Assembly: GCF_033115175.1 (NCBI RefSeq)
Contig: NC_084843.1
Coordinates: 58,134,474 to 58,198,473 of the forward strand
Length of the DNA: 64,000 nucleotides
From: Lepus europaeus
Taxonomy: Eukaryota; Chordata; Mammalia; Lagomorpha; Leporidae
Direction: 5' to 3'
A model generated the notes under the pieces. It saw only the letters and a program-made list of their open reading frames with translations. It made no database searches and had not been told where the DNA came from. Within the stretch, counting starts at the first letter, position 1; the number at the start of each line of letters is the position of its first letter. Positions 1 through 10,324 of this stretch are shown one piece after another. The translations under genes were made by a program, and so were the position numbers.

Positions 1-245
1 TGCTCCACTTCCGATCCAGCTCTCTGCTACAGCCTTGAAAAGCAGTGGAGGATGGCCCAAGTCCTTTGGCCCCTGCACCCACGTGGGAGACCCAGAAGAA
101 GTTACTGGCTTCAAATCGGCTCAGCTCTGGCCGGTGCAGCCATCTGGGGGAGTGAACCAGTACATGGAAGACCTCTCTTTCCCTCTCTACCTCTGCCTCT
201 CTGTGACTCTGCTTTTCAAATAAATAAATAAATATTTTTTAAAAA
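1..245 (+). repeat. CSINE, older type, cut by window start
   Basis: Begins inside the element at 'tgctccacttccgatccag' and ends in the (AAAT)n tail; the tRNA-like head lies before base 1. Confidence 0.9.
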
Positions 246-261
246 TAATAAAAGCAACTAA

Positions 262-592
262 GGGGCCAGCACTGTGGCATGGCAGGTAAAGCTGCCACCT
301 GTAGTGCCAGCATCCCAAATGGGCACCAGTTTGAGTCCCAGTTGCTCCACTTCCAATCCAGCTCTCTGCTGTGGCCTGGGAAAGCAGTAGAAGATGGTCA
401 GAGTCCTTGGGCCCCTGCACCTGCATAAGAGATCCAAAGAAAGAAACTCCTGGCTCCTGGCTTTCTAATGACCCAACTCTGGCCATTGTGGTCATTTGGG
501 GATGAACCAGTGGATGGAAGACCTCTCTCTCTGCCTCTCCTTCTGTTACTGTGTAACTCTGACTTTCAAATAAATAAATAAATCTTAAAAAA
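262..592 (+). repeat. CSINE, older type, full length
   Basis: Head 'ggggccagcactgtggcatgg', B-box-like 'gtttgagtccc', tail 'ctttcaaataaataaataaa'. It lies in SLC25A16 intron 3. Confidence 0.9.
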
Positions 593-888
593 AAATTTAT
601 TTTATGGATTTATCTTTATCTTATTGAAAGATATTTTGGCTTTTTTTCCTAAGTGTGAACATAAAACATTTACTTATGAATGACTAACAATTTCGGAAAA
701 AATAACTCCAAAACCCAAACTATACTAAAAATTTAAGCTCTTTCAAGTCTTACTCCTTAACAAAGCCATTACTTTATTCATTTATTCAAAGTATCTTTAA
801 AGTTCAGAGGAGATGCCTGGTAAATCAGCATCATATTAAAAAAAAAAAAAAGAGAGAGAGAGAGACAGAAAGAGAAAAGTTCACCCAC
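593..888. other. Intron 3 sequence next to exon 3
   Basis: A/T-rich unique sequence with no recognised element, apart from the A-run and (GA)n at 838-868, which reads as a pyrimidine tract on the SLC25A16 strand just downstream of the exon 3 donor. Confidence 0.6.
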
Positions 889-1022
889 TGTTTTATAATG
901 CTCAAATGCCATAAACTGGATTGCGCCATAGGGAAAGATTCGAATCATCATGGCACCATTTCCTTTATACAATCCCAGGAATCCTTCCTTTTGGGGAACA
1001 GCACGCAATGCAGAAAATACTC
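889..1022 (-). CDS. SLC25A16: SLC25A16 coding exon 3
   Basis: The 134 bases complete the glycine codon left by exon 2 and encode 44 residues, VFSALRAVPQKEGFLGLYKG followed by NGAMMIRIFPYGAIQFMAFE and HYKT. EGFLGLYKGN is the [DE]Gxxxx[YW][KR]G motif of carrier repeat 1 and the following stretch is transmembrane helix 2. The sequence is practically identical to the mammalian SLC25A16 protein as I know it. The acceptor AG is at 1024-1023 and the donor is GTGGGT (888-883). Directly after the donor the transcript strand is C/U-rich and then U-rich for about 45 bases (841-875 on the plus strand is A and GA repeats). The exon ends in phase 0; the next exon is outside the window. Confidence 0.95.
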
Positions 1023-1245
1023 CTATTTTAAGAAAGATTTAAGAAGAAAAATACTATTAAGATGCAGAAAACTATCTAAATTCAAATTGTCCTTGCAATC
1101 ACCAACAAAGATTACTATGCTATCATTCATGATATAATTTTGCCACAGAAATTACATAAATAGTAAATGTTCTATAATAAACTTACTTAAAAGATAACAC
1201 ACATCCAAATTATATAAGCATACCTCATATAAAAATATAAAACCT

Positions 1246-1595
1246 GGGGCCAGGGTGGCAGTGTAGTTTATGCTGCAGATTTCAACACTGGCATACCAAA
1301 TTGGGGTGCCAGTTCAAGTCTGGCTGCTCTGCTTCTCATTTGCCTTCCTGCTAATGAACCTGGAAAAGCAGCAGAAAATGGCCCAAGTACTTGGTTGCTT
1401 TGCTCCTGATCCAGCTTCCTACTAATGCACCTGAGAGAACAGCAGAAGATGGTCCAAGTACTTGGGCCCCTGCTACCCACATGGGAGACTAGGATGGAGC
1501 TCCTGGCTCCTGGCTTCTGGCTTCTGTCTGGCCTAGCCCCAGACGTAGTGATCAATTGTGGAGTGAACCAGTAGATAAATCTCTTTCTAGGACCT
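1246..1595 (+). repeat. CSINE, older type, diverged
   Basis: Head 'ggggccagggtggcag'. It carries a local duplication: the 'cttcctgctaatg ... agcagaaaatggcccaagtacttgg' block is repeated about 80 bases later (1411-1465). The 3' end abuts the next copy without a tail. Confidence 0.8.
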
Positions 1596-1945
1596 CTGTC
1601 ATGGTTCAGCAGGCTAAGCCACCACCTACAAGTGGCTGTCATCCCATATGCATGCTGATTCGAGTCCTCACTGCTCCATTTCCAACCCAGCTCCTTGCTA
1701 ACACACCTGAAAAGCAGTAGAAGATGGACCAAGTGTTTGGGCCCCTGCCATCTATGTGGAATATCCAGATGGAGTTCTAGGCATCTGGCTTTAGCCTGGC
1801 CCACCTCAGCTGTTACAGCCATTGGGGAGTAAAGCAGCAGATGGAAGATCTCTTTCTCTCTCTTCCTCTGTGTTTCTCTCTCTCTCTCTCTCTGCAACTC
1901 TGCCTTTCAAGCAAATAAATCAATCTTCTTTAAAAACAAACAAAC
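1596..1945 (+). repeat. CSINE, older type
   Basis: Directly follows the previous copy in the same direction. It has 'catggttcagcaggctaag', a central 'gggcccctgcc' block and a tail 'ctttcaagcaaataaatc' followed by (AAAC)n. Confidence 0.8.
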
Positions 1946-1959
1946 AAAAAAAAACCTCT

Positions 1960-2297
1960 GAGGCCAGCACTGTAGCAATGTAGGTTAAGCCTCTGTCTGC
2001 AGCACTACATACCACATGGGTGCCAGTTCAAGTCCTAGCTGCTCCACTTTAATCTAGTTCCTTGCTAAAGGCCAGGGAAAGCAAAAGAAGATGGTCCAGG
2101 AGCTTGGGCCCATGCACCCAAGTGGGAGACCGGGAAGAAGCTCCAAGCTCCTGACTTCAGCCTGGCTGAGCTCCAGCTATAGCAGCCATTGGTGGAGTAA
2201 ACTAGTGAACAGAAGATCTCTCAGTCTCTGTCTCTCCCTCTCTCTGTAACTCTGCCTTCCGAATAAAACAAACAAACCTTAAAAAAAAAAAAAGAAA
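1960..2297 (+). repeat. CSINE, older type, full length
   Basis: Head 'gaggccagcactgtagc', tail of A after 'ctctgccttccgaataaaac'. Confidence 0.88.
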
Positions 2298-2340
2298 TTC
2301 CTTCTCTGTCACTCTGCCTTTCAAAAAATAAACTTTTACT
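2298..2340 (+). repeat. CSINE 3' tail fragment
   Basis: Only 'tctctgtcactctgcctttc' plus an A-rich tail remains. Confidence 0.6.
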
Positions 2341-2632
2341 TATTAAAATATAGAACCTATAGCAGCAAGAACGGCTACAATACAGTCAATTTTATTTGTA
2401 ATTACAATAAATTATAGTGAACTACAGTAACCTAAAAATAATAGTAACTGAAATACATTCTACTGTAAAAATGTTTAAATATATATTATATTTTTCAAAG
2501 TCCAGAAACTGCCTTGAAGATGATCAACTCTATCTGGAAAAATAAAGGTAGGTTTCTCAGACTGATCCAGCTCATGTGTGTTATTCATTTACATAAGAAA
2601 ACTGTTAAACAAGTAAACAACTTTTCAATTGA

Positions 2633-2922
2633 ATTTTTATTTATTTTCATTTTATTTGTAGGAGAGAGAGAGAGAGAAAGATAGAGATATTCCATCTACT
2701 AGTTCACTCCTCAAATACTCCCAACAGCCAGGGCTAGCCCAGGCTGAAGCCAGAAGCCCAGAATTACAAAGAGGTCTCTCACATGAGTAGCAGGGATCCA
2801 AGTACCTAAGGGATCATCTACTGTTTTCCAGGCATATATTGGCTTAAAGCTGGATCAGAAGCAGAGCCAGACTGGAACCAGGCACTCCTACGAAAGCAGA
2901 TCCCAAACACTAGCCCCAAGAC
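2633..2922 (-). repeat. CSINE, older type, diverged
   Basis: Reverse-complement copy: T-rich tail first, then (GA)n, 'ccatctactagttcactcc', and the head complement near 2915 ('aacactagcccca'). Confidence 0.85.
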
Positions 2923-2994
2923 CATTTACTAAAACTATTTAAATGTGGGGCATTGACTAAAGTGCAGGTGGTTTATATGGTGTGGACAGTTTAC

Positions 2995-3245
2995 AAGGAA
3001 TATGTCATTCCTGAAGTCTTTTATGCTAACAGCTGATGGATCAAGGGTGGAGGCTTGATCTAATTATGACTCAATATAGGATCCTGGTGGAATGTTCCCT
3101 CAGAACATGATTCCCTTAAGATGGTTACTTATATAAACTGGGTCTTGCATCTCTCTCTGTTTTCTGGCTCACCATATTATCATTAATCTCACTCTCCACC
3201 ACTGCCAGCCTCCACCAGATACCAGACTAACAATGACACCAATCT
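2995..3245 (+). mobile_element. MaLR-type LTR remnant, part 1
   Basis: The segment with 'ctctctctgttttctggctcaccat' followed by a 'caccagatacc' block resembles MST/MLT1 LTRs. Its continuation ('ctgtaaaccaaaataaacc') resumes at 3869 after SINE insertions. Old and diverged; no internal retroviral genes are present. Subfamily not assigned. Confidence 0.5.
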
Positions 3246-3246
3246 T

Positions 3247-3295
3247 TTTTTCTTTTAAGGATTTTTTTTTTTTTTTTTTGAAAGTCAGAGTTACA
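3247..3295 (-). repeat. CSINE, older type, 3' tail (left of insertion)
   Basis: T-rich tail and 'gaaagtcagagttaca'. The rest of this copy continues at 3740 beyond a younger SINE inserted into it. Confidence 0.8.
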
Positions 3296-3600
3296 GGCCG
3301 GTGCCGTGGCTTAACAGGCTAATCCTCCGCCTTGCGGCGCCAGCACACCGGGTTCTAGTCCTGGTTGCCCCTCTTCCAGGCCAGCTCTCTGCTATGGCCC
3401 AGGAAGGCAGTGGAGGATGGCCCAAGTGCTTGGGCCCTGCACCCACATGGGAGACCAGGAGAAGCACCTGGCTCCTGGCTTCGGATCAGCATGATGCGCC
3501 GGCCACAGTGGCCATTGGAGGGTGAACCAATGGCAAAAAGGAAGACCTTTCTCTCTGTCTCTCTCTCACTATCCGCTCTGCCTGTCTAAAAAACTATAAA
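3296..3600 (+). repeat. CSINE, young type, nested
   Basis: Head 'ggccggtgccgtggcttaac', end 'ctctgcctgtctaaaaaac'. It is flanked by the 14-base direct repeat AAGTCAGAGTTACA (3282-3295 and 3740-3753), which lies outside the expanded tail, so the insertion hit an older minus-strand CSINE. Confidence 0.93.
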
Positions 3601-3621
3601 AGAAAGGAAGAAAGAAAGAAA

Positions 3622-3683
<62 letters not shown>

Positions 3684-3739
3684 AGGAAGGAAGGAAGGAA
3701 GGAAAGGAAGGAAGGAAGGAATGAAGGAAGGAAGGAAGG
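3601..3739 (+). repeat. (GAAA)n/(GGAA)n microsatellite in a SINE tail
   Basis: About 140 bases of GAAA passing into GGAA units, lying between the young SINE body and its 3' target-site duplication. It therefore replaced or grew out of the poly(A) tail. Confidence 0.95.
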
Positions 3740-3868
3740 AAGTCAGAGTTACAGAGAGGGAGAGATATAGAGACCTCCCATCCACTGGTTCCCTCCCCAG
3801 ATGGCCACAGTAGACAAGACTGGACCACGCCAAAACCAGGAGCCAGGAGCTTCATCCAGGTCTCCTAA
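3740..3868 (-). repeat. CSINE, older type, remainder
   Basis: Continues the copy at 3247-3295: 'agtcagagttacagagaggg', 'ccatccactggttccctcc', ending at 'catccaggtctcct'. The head half is missing. Confidence 0.85.
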
Positions 3869-3992
3869 GTAGAGTAACTCAATCTTAAACTGTGAACTTC
3901 TAAACTGTAAACCAAAATAAACCTTTTCCTTTCCAAAAGGTCCTCTGAAGTATTTTAGTTAAAGTAACGAAAAGTTGACTACTACATCACGC
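3869..3992 (+). mobile_element. MaLR-type LTR remnant, part 2
   Basis: Contains 'ctgtaaaccaaaataaacc' and the 'gtattttagttaaagtaacg' end typical of MST/MLT1 LTR 3' ends (AATAAA-like signal followed by the terminal block). Confidence 0.55.
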
Positions 3993-4013
3993 AATATAAA
4001 ACTCAAGCATTAT

Positions 4014-4298
4014 GGGGGCCGGCACTGTGTCACAGTGTTTAAGTTCCAGCCTGTAGTGCCACCATTCCCATATGGGTGCCAGTTTGAGTCCCAGCTGCTC
4101 CACTTCCTATCCAGCTCCCTGCTAATGCACCTGGGAAAGGAGTAGAAGATGGCCAAGTCCTTGGGCCCCTGCACCCACATGGGAGATCAGGAAGAATCTC
4201 CTGGCTTCAGATCAGCTCAGCTCTGGCCATTGCGGCCATTTGGGACGTGAATCATGCATGGAAGACCTCTCTATCTCTCTGTGTCTCTACCTCCAGTA
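4014..4298 (+). repeat. CSINE, older type, no tail
   Basis: Head 'gggggccggcactgtgtcac'; ends in the CT-rich region 'ctctctgtgtctctacctcc' without the AAATAA tail. Confidence 0.85.
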
Positions 4299-4400
4299 GA
4301 TTCTGCTTTAGTAGAATTTATTTTACGTCAGTCCATGTAAATACCTGCTTCTATAAAAACACTTTGGGATATATCTCTTCTTGGATATTAAGCATCTATT

Positions 4401-4741
4401 GTTTTTTTTTTTTTAAAGATTTATTTTATTTCTTTGCAAGACAGAGTTAGAGAAAGAGGTAGAGCCAGAGAGAGAGAGAAGTCTTCCATCCACTGATTCA
4501 CTACCCAGATGACCACAACAGCCAGAGCTAAACTGATCCAAAGCTAGGAGCCAGGAACTTCTTCTGGGTCTCCCACATGGGTGCAGGGGCCCAAGGACTT
4601 GGGCCATCTTCTACTGCTTTCCCAGGCCACAGGAGAGAGCAGGATCAGAAGTGGAGCAGCCGAGGACTCGAACCAGCACCAATGTGGGACGCCGGTGCTG
4701 CAGTCTGGGGCTTTAACTCACTGAGCCACAGAGCCAGCCCC
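4401..4741 (-). repeat. CSINE, older type, full length
   Basis: T-tail, 'aaagatttattttatttc', head complement 'gccacagagccagcccc'. Short flanking repeats 'gcatctat' / 'catctata' look like the target-site duplication. Confidence 0.88.
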
Positions 4742-4820
4742 ATCTATAGTTTTAATTGCTGAGAAGTACTCTTAATGATTCTTATATTTTAGAAATTTAA
4801 TTGAGTCTAGTGACTTTCAT

Positions 4821-5127
4821 ATTTAAAGATTTATTTATTTAAAGGCAGAGTGACAGGAGAGAGAGAAGTTTCATCTACTAGTTCACTCCCCAAATGTCCA
4901 CAGCAGCTAGGACTAGGCCAGGCCAAACTCAGGGACAAGGAAATCCATCAGGTCTCCAACTTAGGTAGCAGGGACCCATACTTAAACCATCATCTGCTTC
5001 CTTCTGGGGTGCACATTAGCAGGAAGCTGGATCTGAAGTGGAAGTGGAACTCGGTCTTAGGCACTCTGATATGGTATGTGGGTATGTATCCTAAACAGCA
5101 GCTTAACCTGCTGCACAACACCAGCCA
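4821..5127 (-). repeat. CSINE, older type, diverged
   Basis: 'aaagatttatttatttaaagg', (GA)n, 'ctactagttcactccccaaa', head complement 'gctgcacaacaccagcc'. Confidence 0.85.
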
Positions 5128-5162
5128 CTTATTGCATATTCAATCAACTCTTTACTTCAACA

Positions 5163-5368
5163 ACTGGGAAGGGAGCAGCGTTGTAACCCACCAGGTTAAG
5201 TCACTGCTCATGACACCAGCATTCCAGTTTGAAGTACTAGTTTGACTCTAGCTGTTCTACTTACAATCTAGCTTCCTGCTATTGCACCTGGGAAGGCATC
5301 CAAAGATAGTTCAAGTACTTGGGCCTCTGCTATCCATGTGGGAGACCAGGATAGAATTCTTGGCTCCT
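5163..5368 (+). repeat. CSINE, older type, left part
   Basis: Runs from 'gaagggagcagcgttgtaac' to the insertion point of a young SINE and resumes at 5701. Confidence 0.8.
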
Positions 5369-5700
5369 GGCCGGCGCCGTGGCTCAACAGGCTAAGCCTC
5401 CGCCTTGTGGCGCCGGCACACCGGGTTCTAGTCCTGTTTGGGCGCCGTACTCTATCCCGGTTGCCCCTCTTCCAGGCCAGCTCTCTGCTATGGCCCAGGA
5501 AGGCAGTGGAGGATGGCCCAAGTGCTTGGGTCCTGCACCCCATGGGAGACCAGGAGAAGCACCTGGCTCCTGGCTTCGGATCAGCGCGATGCGCCGGCCG
5601 TAGCGGCCATTGGGGGGTGAACCAACGGCAAAAAGGAAGACCTTTCTCTCTGTCTCTCTCTCCCACTATCCACTCTGCCTGTCAAAAAAAAAAAAAAAAA
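5369..5700 (+). repeat. CSINE, young type, nested, intact TSD
   Basis: Full copy from 'ggccggcgccgtggctcaac' to poly(A). The 16-base direct repeat AGAATTCTTGGCTCCT flanks it exactly (5353-5368, 5701-5716). Confidence 0.96.
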
Positions 5701-5870
5701 AGAATTCTTGGCTCCTCACTTCAGCCTGACCCAGTTTTGGCTGTTGTAGCCATTTGGGAGTAAACTGGCAGATGGAAAACTCTCTCCCTGTCTCTCACTT
5801 TTTCCTCTTCTCACTGTCTCTCTGTAACTTTGCTTTCCAAATAAATAAATAAGTCATTAAAAAGAAGGAA
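5701..5870 (+). repeat. CSINE, older type, right part
   Basis: Continues the host copy with 'ggctcctcacttcagcctg' to 'ctttccaaataaataaataa'. Confidence 0.85.
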
Positions 5871-5959
5871 AGATTAAAAAAAAAAAAAAAACAACCTGGG
5901 AAGGAAGCCTTTAGCAAAGTGTTAAATACTGAAAGTACTGATGTGTTGATGTTAAGTTT

Positions 5960-6054
5960 ATATTCAGTAGTCCTCTTTTACTTGTGGTTTCACCTCCTGA
6001 GGTTTTATTGACCAGCAGTAAAGTGTGACATAAAATATTAAATGGAAAATTCCA
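5960..6054 (+). mobile_element. Tigger-family DNA transposon fragment
   Basis: 'cagtagtcctcttttacttg', 'ggtttcacctcctgaggttt' and 'aaatattaaatggaaaattcc' match the terminal region of pogo/Tigger elements. Only one end remains, cut by the following SINE. No transposase sequence. Confidence 0.6.
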
Positions 6055-6256
6055 AGAACCAGTGCTGTGTGGCGTAGAGGGTAAAGCTACCGCCTGCAAG
6101 GCTAGCATCCCATATGGGTGCTAGTTCAAGTCTTGGCTGCTTCACTTCCTATCAGCTTCCTGTGAATGCACCTGGGAAGACAGCAGAAGATGGTCCAAGT
6201 TCTTGGGCCCCTGCACTCACATGGGAGACCCAGAAGCTCTTGGCTCCTGGCTTTGG
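6055..6256 (+). repeat. CSINE, older type, 3' truncated
   Basis: Head 'accagtgctgtgtggcgtag' through 'cctggctttgg', then directly joined to another copy. Confidence 0.85.
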
Positions 6257-6575
6257 AGCGAGTGTTGTGGTACAGGCAGTTAACCCTCTCCTTGAGACGT
6301 CCATATGTTCCATGTCAGGGTGCCAGTTCCGGATCCAACTACTCTGTTTCTTATCCAGCTTCCTGCTGATGCATCCTGAGAGGCAGCAGATGATAGCTCA
6401 AGTTCTTAGATCCCTGCTGCCAACATGGGAAATTTGGATGGAGTTTCAGGTTCCTGGCTTTGGCCCAGCCCAGTCTTGGCTGTTGTAGGTACTAGGGGAA
6501 CAAACCAGGGGATTGAAGATTCTCTTTCTCTTGCTCACTCTCGCTCTGCTTTTCAAGTATATAAAAGTAAATAAA
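6257..6575 (+). repeat. CSINE, older type
   Basis: Begins 'agcgagtgttgtggtacagg', ends 'gcttttcaagtatataaaag'. Confidence 0.82.
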
Positions 6576-6639
6576 CTTAAAAATATATATATTCTAATAC
6601 CTCCTCTTGCTATGAGAAAGCAAAGGTTGAGCCCTGTTT

Positions 6640-6951
6640 ACAATTTTTTATTTATTTGAAAGGCAAAGTGACAGAGAGAGGGAGAGACAGAAAGAGAAAG
6701 AGTTCTCCCATCCTCTGGTTCACTCTCCAAATGACCTCAATGGCTGGGACTTGTCCAGGTGGAAGCCAGGAGCCCAAAACTCCATCTGGGTCTCCCATGT
6801 GGGTGGCAGGGGTCCAAGTACTTGGGCCAATATCCACTGCCTTCATAGGCATATAAGCAGAGAGCTGGACTGGAAGCAGAGCAGCACTCCAACATGAGAT
6901 GGCAGCATTGCTAAGTGGTGGCCTAACCTGCTACACCACAACACCAGCCCT
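6640..6951 (-). repeat. CSINE, older type, full length
   Basis: 'tttatttatttgaaaggcaa', 'ctctggttcactctccaaat', head complement 'accacaacaccagccc'. Confidence 0.88.
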
Positions 6952-7070
6952 AACCACTGTTTAATTTGATAGGAAAGTGTTTAAAACTATTTAACAGTAA
7001 CCAAATTTAGAACAGCAATTTCAACTGTTCATAGAAATAACTGGCAATGTTTTTTCTAAAGCCAAATATC

Positions 7071-7255
7071 TGGGCTCCTGATGCCCAAGAAGGAAACCCA
7101 GATGGAATTTCAGGCTTATGGCTTTGACCTGGACCAGTCCCAATCATTGTGACCATTTGGGGAGTGAATCAGCAGGTGGAAAATCAATTACCTCCTCCTC
7201 CCCTTTCCCCTCCCCCTCCCTCTCTCTCTCTCTCTTTCAAATAAATAAAAAAAAA
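7071..7255 (+). repeat. CSINE, older type, 5' truncated
   Basis: Starts in the middle ('gggctcctgatgcccaagaa') and ends 'ctctctttcaaataaataaa'. Confidence 0.8.
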
Positions 7256-7260
7256 TATAT

Positions 7261-7548
7261 TGGGACTGAAGATATGGCATACATAGCCAGTAAAGTCACC
7301 ACCTGTAACATGGGCATCCCATGTGGGTACCAGTTCATTTCCTTGCTGCTTCTTTTCCAATCCAGCTCTCTGCTTATGGCCTGGGAAAAGCAACAGAAGG
7401 TGCCCAAGTGCCTGGGCCCTTACCACCCCCATGAGAGACCCAGATGACACTCCTGTATTCTAGCTTTGGCCTGGCCCAGCTGTGGATGTTGAAGCCACTT
7501 GGAGAGTGAACCAGTGCATGGAGGATCCCTCTATGTCTCTCCCTGTCT
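7261..7548 (+). repeat. CSINE, older type, left part
   Basis: Head 'tgggactgaagatatggcat'; interrupted near its 3' end by a minus-strand CSINE and finishing at 7890-7920 ('gtaactctttcaaataaata'). Confidence 0.82.
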
Positions 7549-7889
7549 TTTGTTTGTTTGTTTGTTTTAAAGATTTTTATTTATGTATTTATTTGAGAGG
7601 TAGAGTTACAGAGAGAGAGACAGAGAGAAAGGTCTTCCATCCACTGGTTCACTCTCCAAATAGCTGCAACGGCCACAACTGGGCCAATCTGAAGTCAGGA
7701 CTCAGGACCTTCTTCCGGGTCCCCATGCAGGTGCAGGGGCCCAAGCACATGGGACATCTTATACTGCTTTCCCAGGCCATAGCAGAGAGCTAGATAGGAA
7801 GAGGAGCAGCCAGGACTCAAATTGTTACTTATATGGGATGTTGGTGCTGCAGGCGGAGGCTTTACCCTCTACACCCCAGCGCCAGCCCC
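7549..7889 (-). repeat. CSINE, older type, nested
   Basis: (TTTG)n tail, 'aaagatttttatttatgtat', head complement 'accccagcgccagccc'. Inserted in the CT-rich end of the preceding copy. Confidence 0.88.
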
Positions 7890-7920
7890 TGTAACTCTTT
7901 CAAATAAATAAGTAAATATT
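7890..7920 (+). repeat. CSINE tail, right part of the copy at 7261
   Basis: 'gtaactctttcaaataaata' is the missing end of the interrupted copy. Confidence 0.75.
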
Positions 7921-7924
7921 CAAA

Positions 7925-8238
7925 GAACCATTATTATGGTGTAGCAGGTAAAGTCTCCACCTGTGACACCAGTATCCCATGTGAGTGCCTGTTTGTGTCC
8001 CACCTGATGCACTTCTGATCCGGCTCCCTACTAACAGCCTAGGAAAGCACTAGAAGATGGCCAAATGTTGGGCCCCTGTACCCACATGAGAGACCCGGAT
8101 GGAGCTCCTGGCTCCTAGCTTCAGCCTGGCCCAGCACTGGCTGTTGAGCCATCTGGGGAGTTAACCAGCAGATGGAAGATTTCTCTGTCTCTCTGTGTGT
8201 GTGTCTTTCAAATAAAATAGATAAACCTTTAAAAATCT
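7925..8238 (+). repeat. CSINE, older type, full length
   Basis: Head 'accattattatggtgtagca', tail 'ctttcaaataaaatagataa'. Confidence 0.85.
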
Positions 8239-8458
8239 TCTTTTTTTTTTTTTTTCAGAGAAATCATTAGAAGTGAGACAGAATTTTCAATAAAAGGAAA
8301 TCTCGGAGACAATGTCAGAGGAAGGCTGGAAAGTACAGGCTATATGAACGTACAGTTAATAGACAATAGGATAGTGACTTCTGAGAATTTTACCTATGAA
8401 ATACATGAACTCTGTTCTGTTTATATTAATAACAATTTTTAAAAAGTAACAATTTTCA

Positions 8459-8826
8459 GGCCGGCGCCGTGGCTCAACAGGCTAATCCTCCGCCTTGCGG
8501 CGCCGGCACACCGGGTTCTAGTCCCGGTCGGGGCACCGATCCTGTCCCGGTTGCCCCTCTTCCAGGCCAGCTCTCTGCTGTGGCCAGGGAGTGCAGTGGA
8601 GGATGGCCCAAGTGTTTGGGCTCTGCACCCCATGGGAGACCAGGATAAGCACCTGGCTCCTGCAATCGGAACAGCGCGGTGCGCCGGCCGCAGCGCGCTA
8701 CCGCGGCGGCCATTAGAGGGTGAACCAACGGCAAAGGAAGACCTTTCTCTCTGTCTCTCTCTCTCTCACTGTCCACTCTGCCTGTCAAAAAAAAATAAAA
8801 TAAAATAAAAAAAAAAAAGAAAAAAA
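8459..8826 (+). repeat. CSINE, young type, intact TSD
   Basis: Longer central variant with 'gcgcgctaccgcggcggcc'. The 18-base direct repeat AAAAAGTAACAATTTTCA lies at 8441-8458 and 8827-8844. The A-rich tail is interspersed with T and G. Confidence 0.95.
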
Positions 8827-8844
8827 AAAAAGTAACAATTTTCA

Positions 8845-9109
8845 AAAACAAAAAATGTGAAAACAGCGTCTTTCTATTTGTCAGGTAGTATCACCCTTTT
8901 GCACAATTTCAAGAGGTACTCATCTACGTAGCACACCATTTTTTAGAGAACTATCTGTGTGTATATAAATACGCACGTATTTATGCATATACTCAGTTTC
9001 AGAAACAAACCATTATCCAAGTGTATATACGTATACATTAGTAAAAGACTCCAGTCAAGCACTGTATTATCCTTAAGCAATTAAAATTTATTTTATTTAG
9101 TGATCAAAG
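8845..9109. other. Unassigned intron 2 sequence
   Basis: A/T-rich; no coding or repeat signal recognised apart from TATATA-like simple stretches. Confidence 0.5.
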
Positions 9110-9265
9110 AACCTCTAGGATGTATTAGTCCCATTGAACAGATAAGGAAATGGAGAGGGCATTCCAAGACTAAGTGACTGGGTATAGGATCATGCAGCAA
9201 TTCGTTTGCTGGAAGAGGATTTCACCTGTCCCTGTTTGACTCCAGTCAAAGCGCCCATCTGTGCA
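9110..9265 (+). repeat. MIR-like ancient SINE
   Basis: 'cccattgaacagataaggaa', 'gactaagtgactgg' and 'gaggatttcacctgtccctg' follow the order of MIR landmarks (fraction to be retained, clearing step, 3' part). Diverged. Confidence 0.65.
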
Positions 9266-9434
9266 GCCACATAAGTTCACATCTTAATTGGGCAGCTGTA
9301 AAAGAGGGAGACTTTTCAGTGTTAGTAAATCAGAGCTAAAGGATCTTTGGGGTTTGGGGGTCAACTGTGTACTCTGTTCATTCAAGAGGTTCTGATCTTA
9401 GATGACAAAGAAATCTAACATTGAAACTGGATCT

Positions 9435-9762
9435 GGGGGCCCGTGCTGTGGCATAGAAAGTAAAACTGCCACAGGTATCTCATATGAGCACCAGCTTGAA
9501 TCCTGGCTGCTCCACTTCTGATCCAGCTCCCTGCTAATGCGCCTGGGAAAGCAGCAGAAGACAGCCCAGGAGCTTGGGCCCCTGTACCCTTGTGGGACCC
9601 AAAGAAGTTCCTGGCTCCTGATTTGGATCAGCCCAGTTCTGGCCGTTGCAGCTATTTGGGGAATGAACCAGCAGCAGATGGCAGATACCTTTCTCTCTCT
9701 CTTTATCTCTCTGTAACTCTGCCTTTCAAATAAATAAATGAATAAATCTTAAAAAAAAATTA
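9435..9762 (+). repeat. CSINE, older type, full length
   Basis: Head 'gggggcccgtgctgtggcat', tail '(aaat)n' after 'ctctgcctttcaaataaat'. Confidence 0.9.
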
Positions 9763-9862
9763 AATCTGATGTATAAATTCCCAATGGAATAATGAAGAAA
9801 GTTAAAATGAAAAACTAAATAAATACAATTTTCAATTAACAAAAGAGAATATAAAATAGTGT

Positions 9863-9916
9863 GGGGCTGATGTTGTGACCCCATGGGCTAAACCACCACC
9901 AGCAGTGCTGGCATCC
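9863..9916 (+). repeat. CSINE head fragment
   Basis: 'ggggctgatgttgtgacccc' to 'gcagtgctggcatcc'; everything after the A-box half is missing. Confidence 0.75.
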
Positions 9917-9981
9917 ACAAACATCTTAAATTTCTCTTCTAAGCCAAAAATCCCTTAAATTGTGTTAAAAGACCATAATTA

Positions 9982-10324
9982 GGGGCCGGCACTGTGGCAC
10001 AGTGGGTCAACACCCTGGCCTGAAGCTCCAGCATCCCATATGCGCGCCAGTTCGAGACCTTGCTGCTCCACTTCCTGTCCAGCTCTCTGCTATGGCCTGT
10101 GAAAGCAGTAGAAAATGGCCCAAGTCTTTGGGCCCCTGCACCCGTGTGGGAGACCGGGAAGAAGCTCCTGGCTCCTGGCTTTGGATCAGCACAGCTCTGG
10201 CCGTTGCGGCCATCTGGGGAGTGAACCATCCGATGGAAGTCCTCTCTGCCTCTGCCTCTGCCTCTGCCTCTCCTCTCTCTGTGTAACTCTGACTTTCAAA
10301 TAAATAAATAAATCTTTAAAAAAG
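9982..10324 (+). repeat. CSINE, older type, full length
   Basis: Head 'ggggccggcactgtggcaca'; contains a (CCTCTG)n stretch (10247-10272). Imperfect flanking repeat 'aaagaccataatt' / 'aaaggccatattt'. Confidence 0.92.

Noticed and set aside
3586..3855. Frames rich in phenylalanine, leucine and serine
   Set aside because: Translation of the GAAA/GGAA microsatellite.
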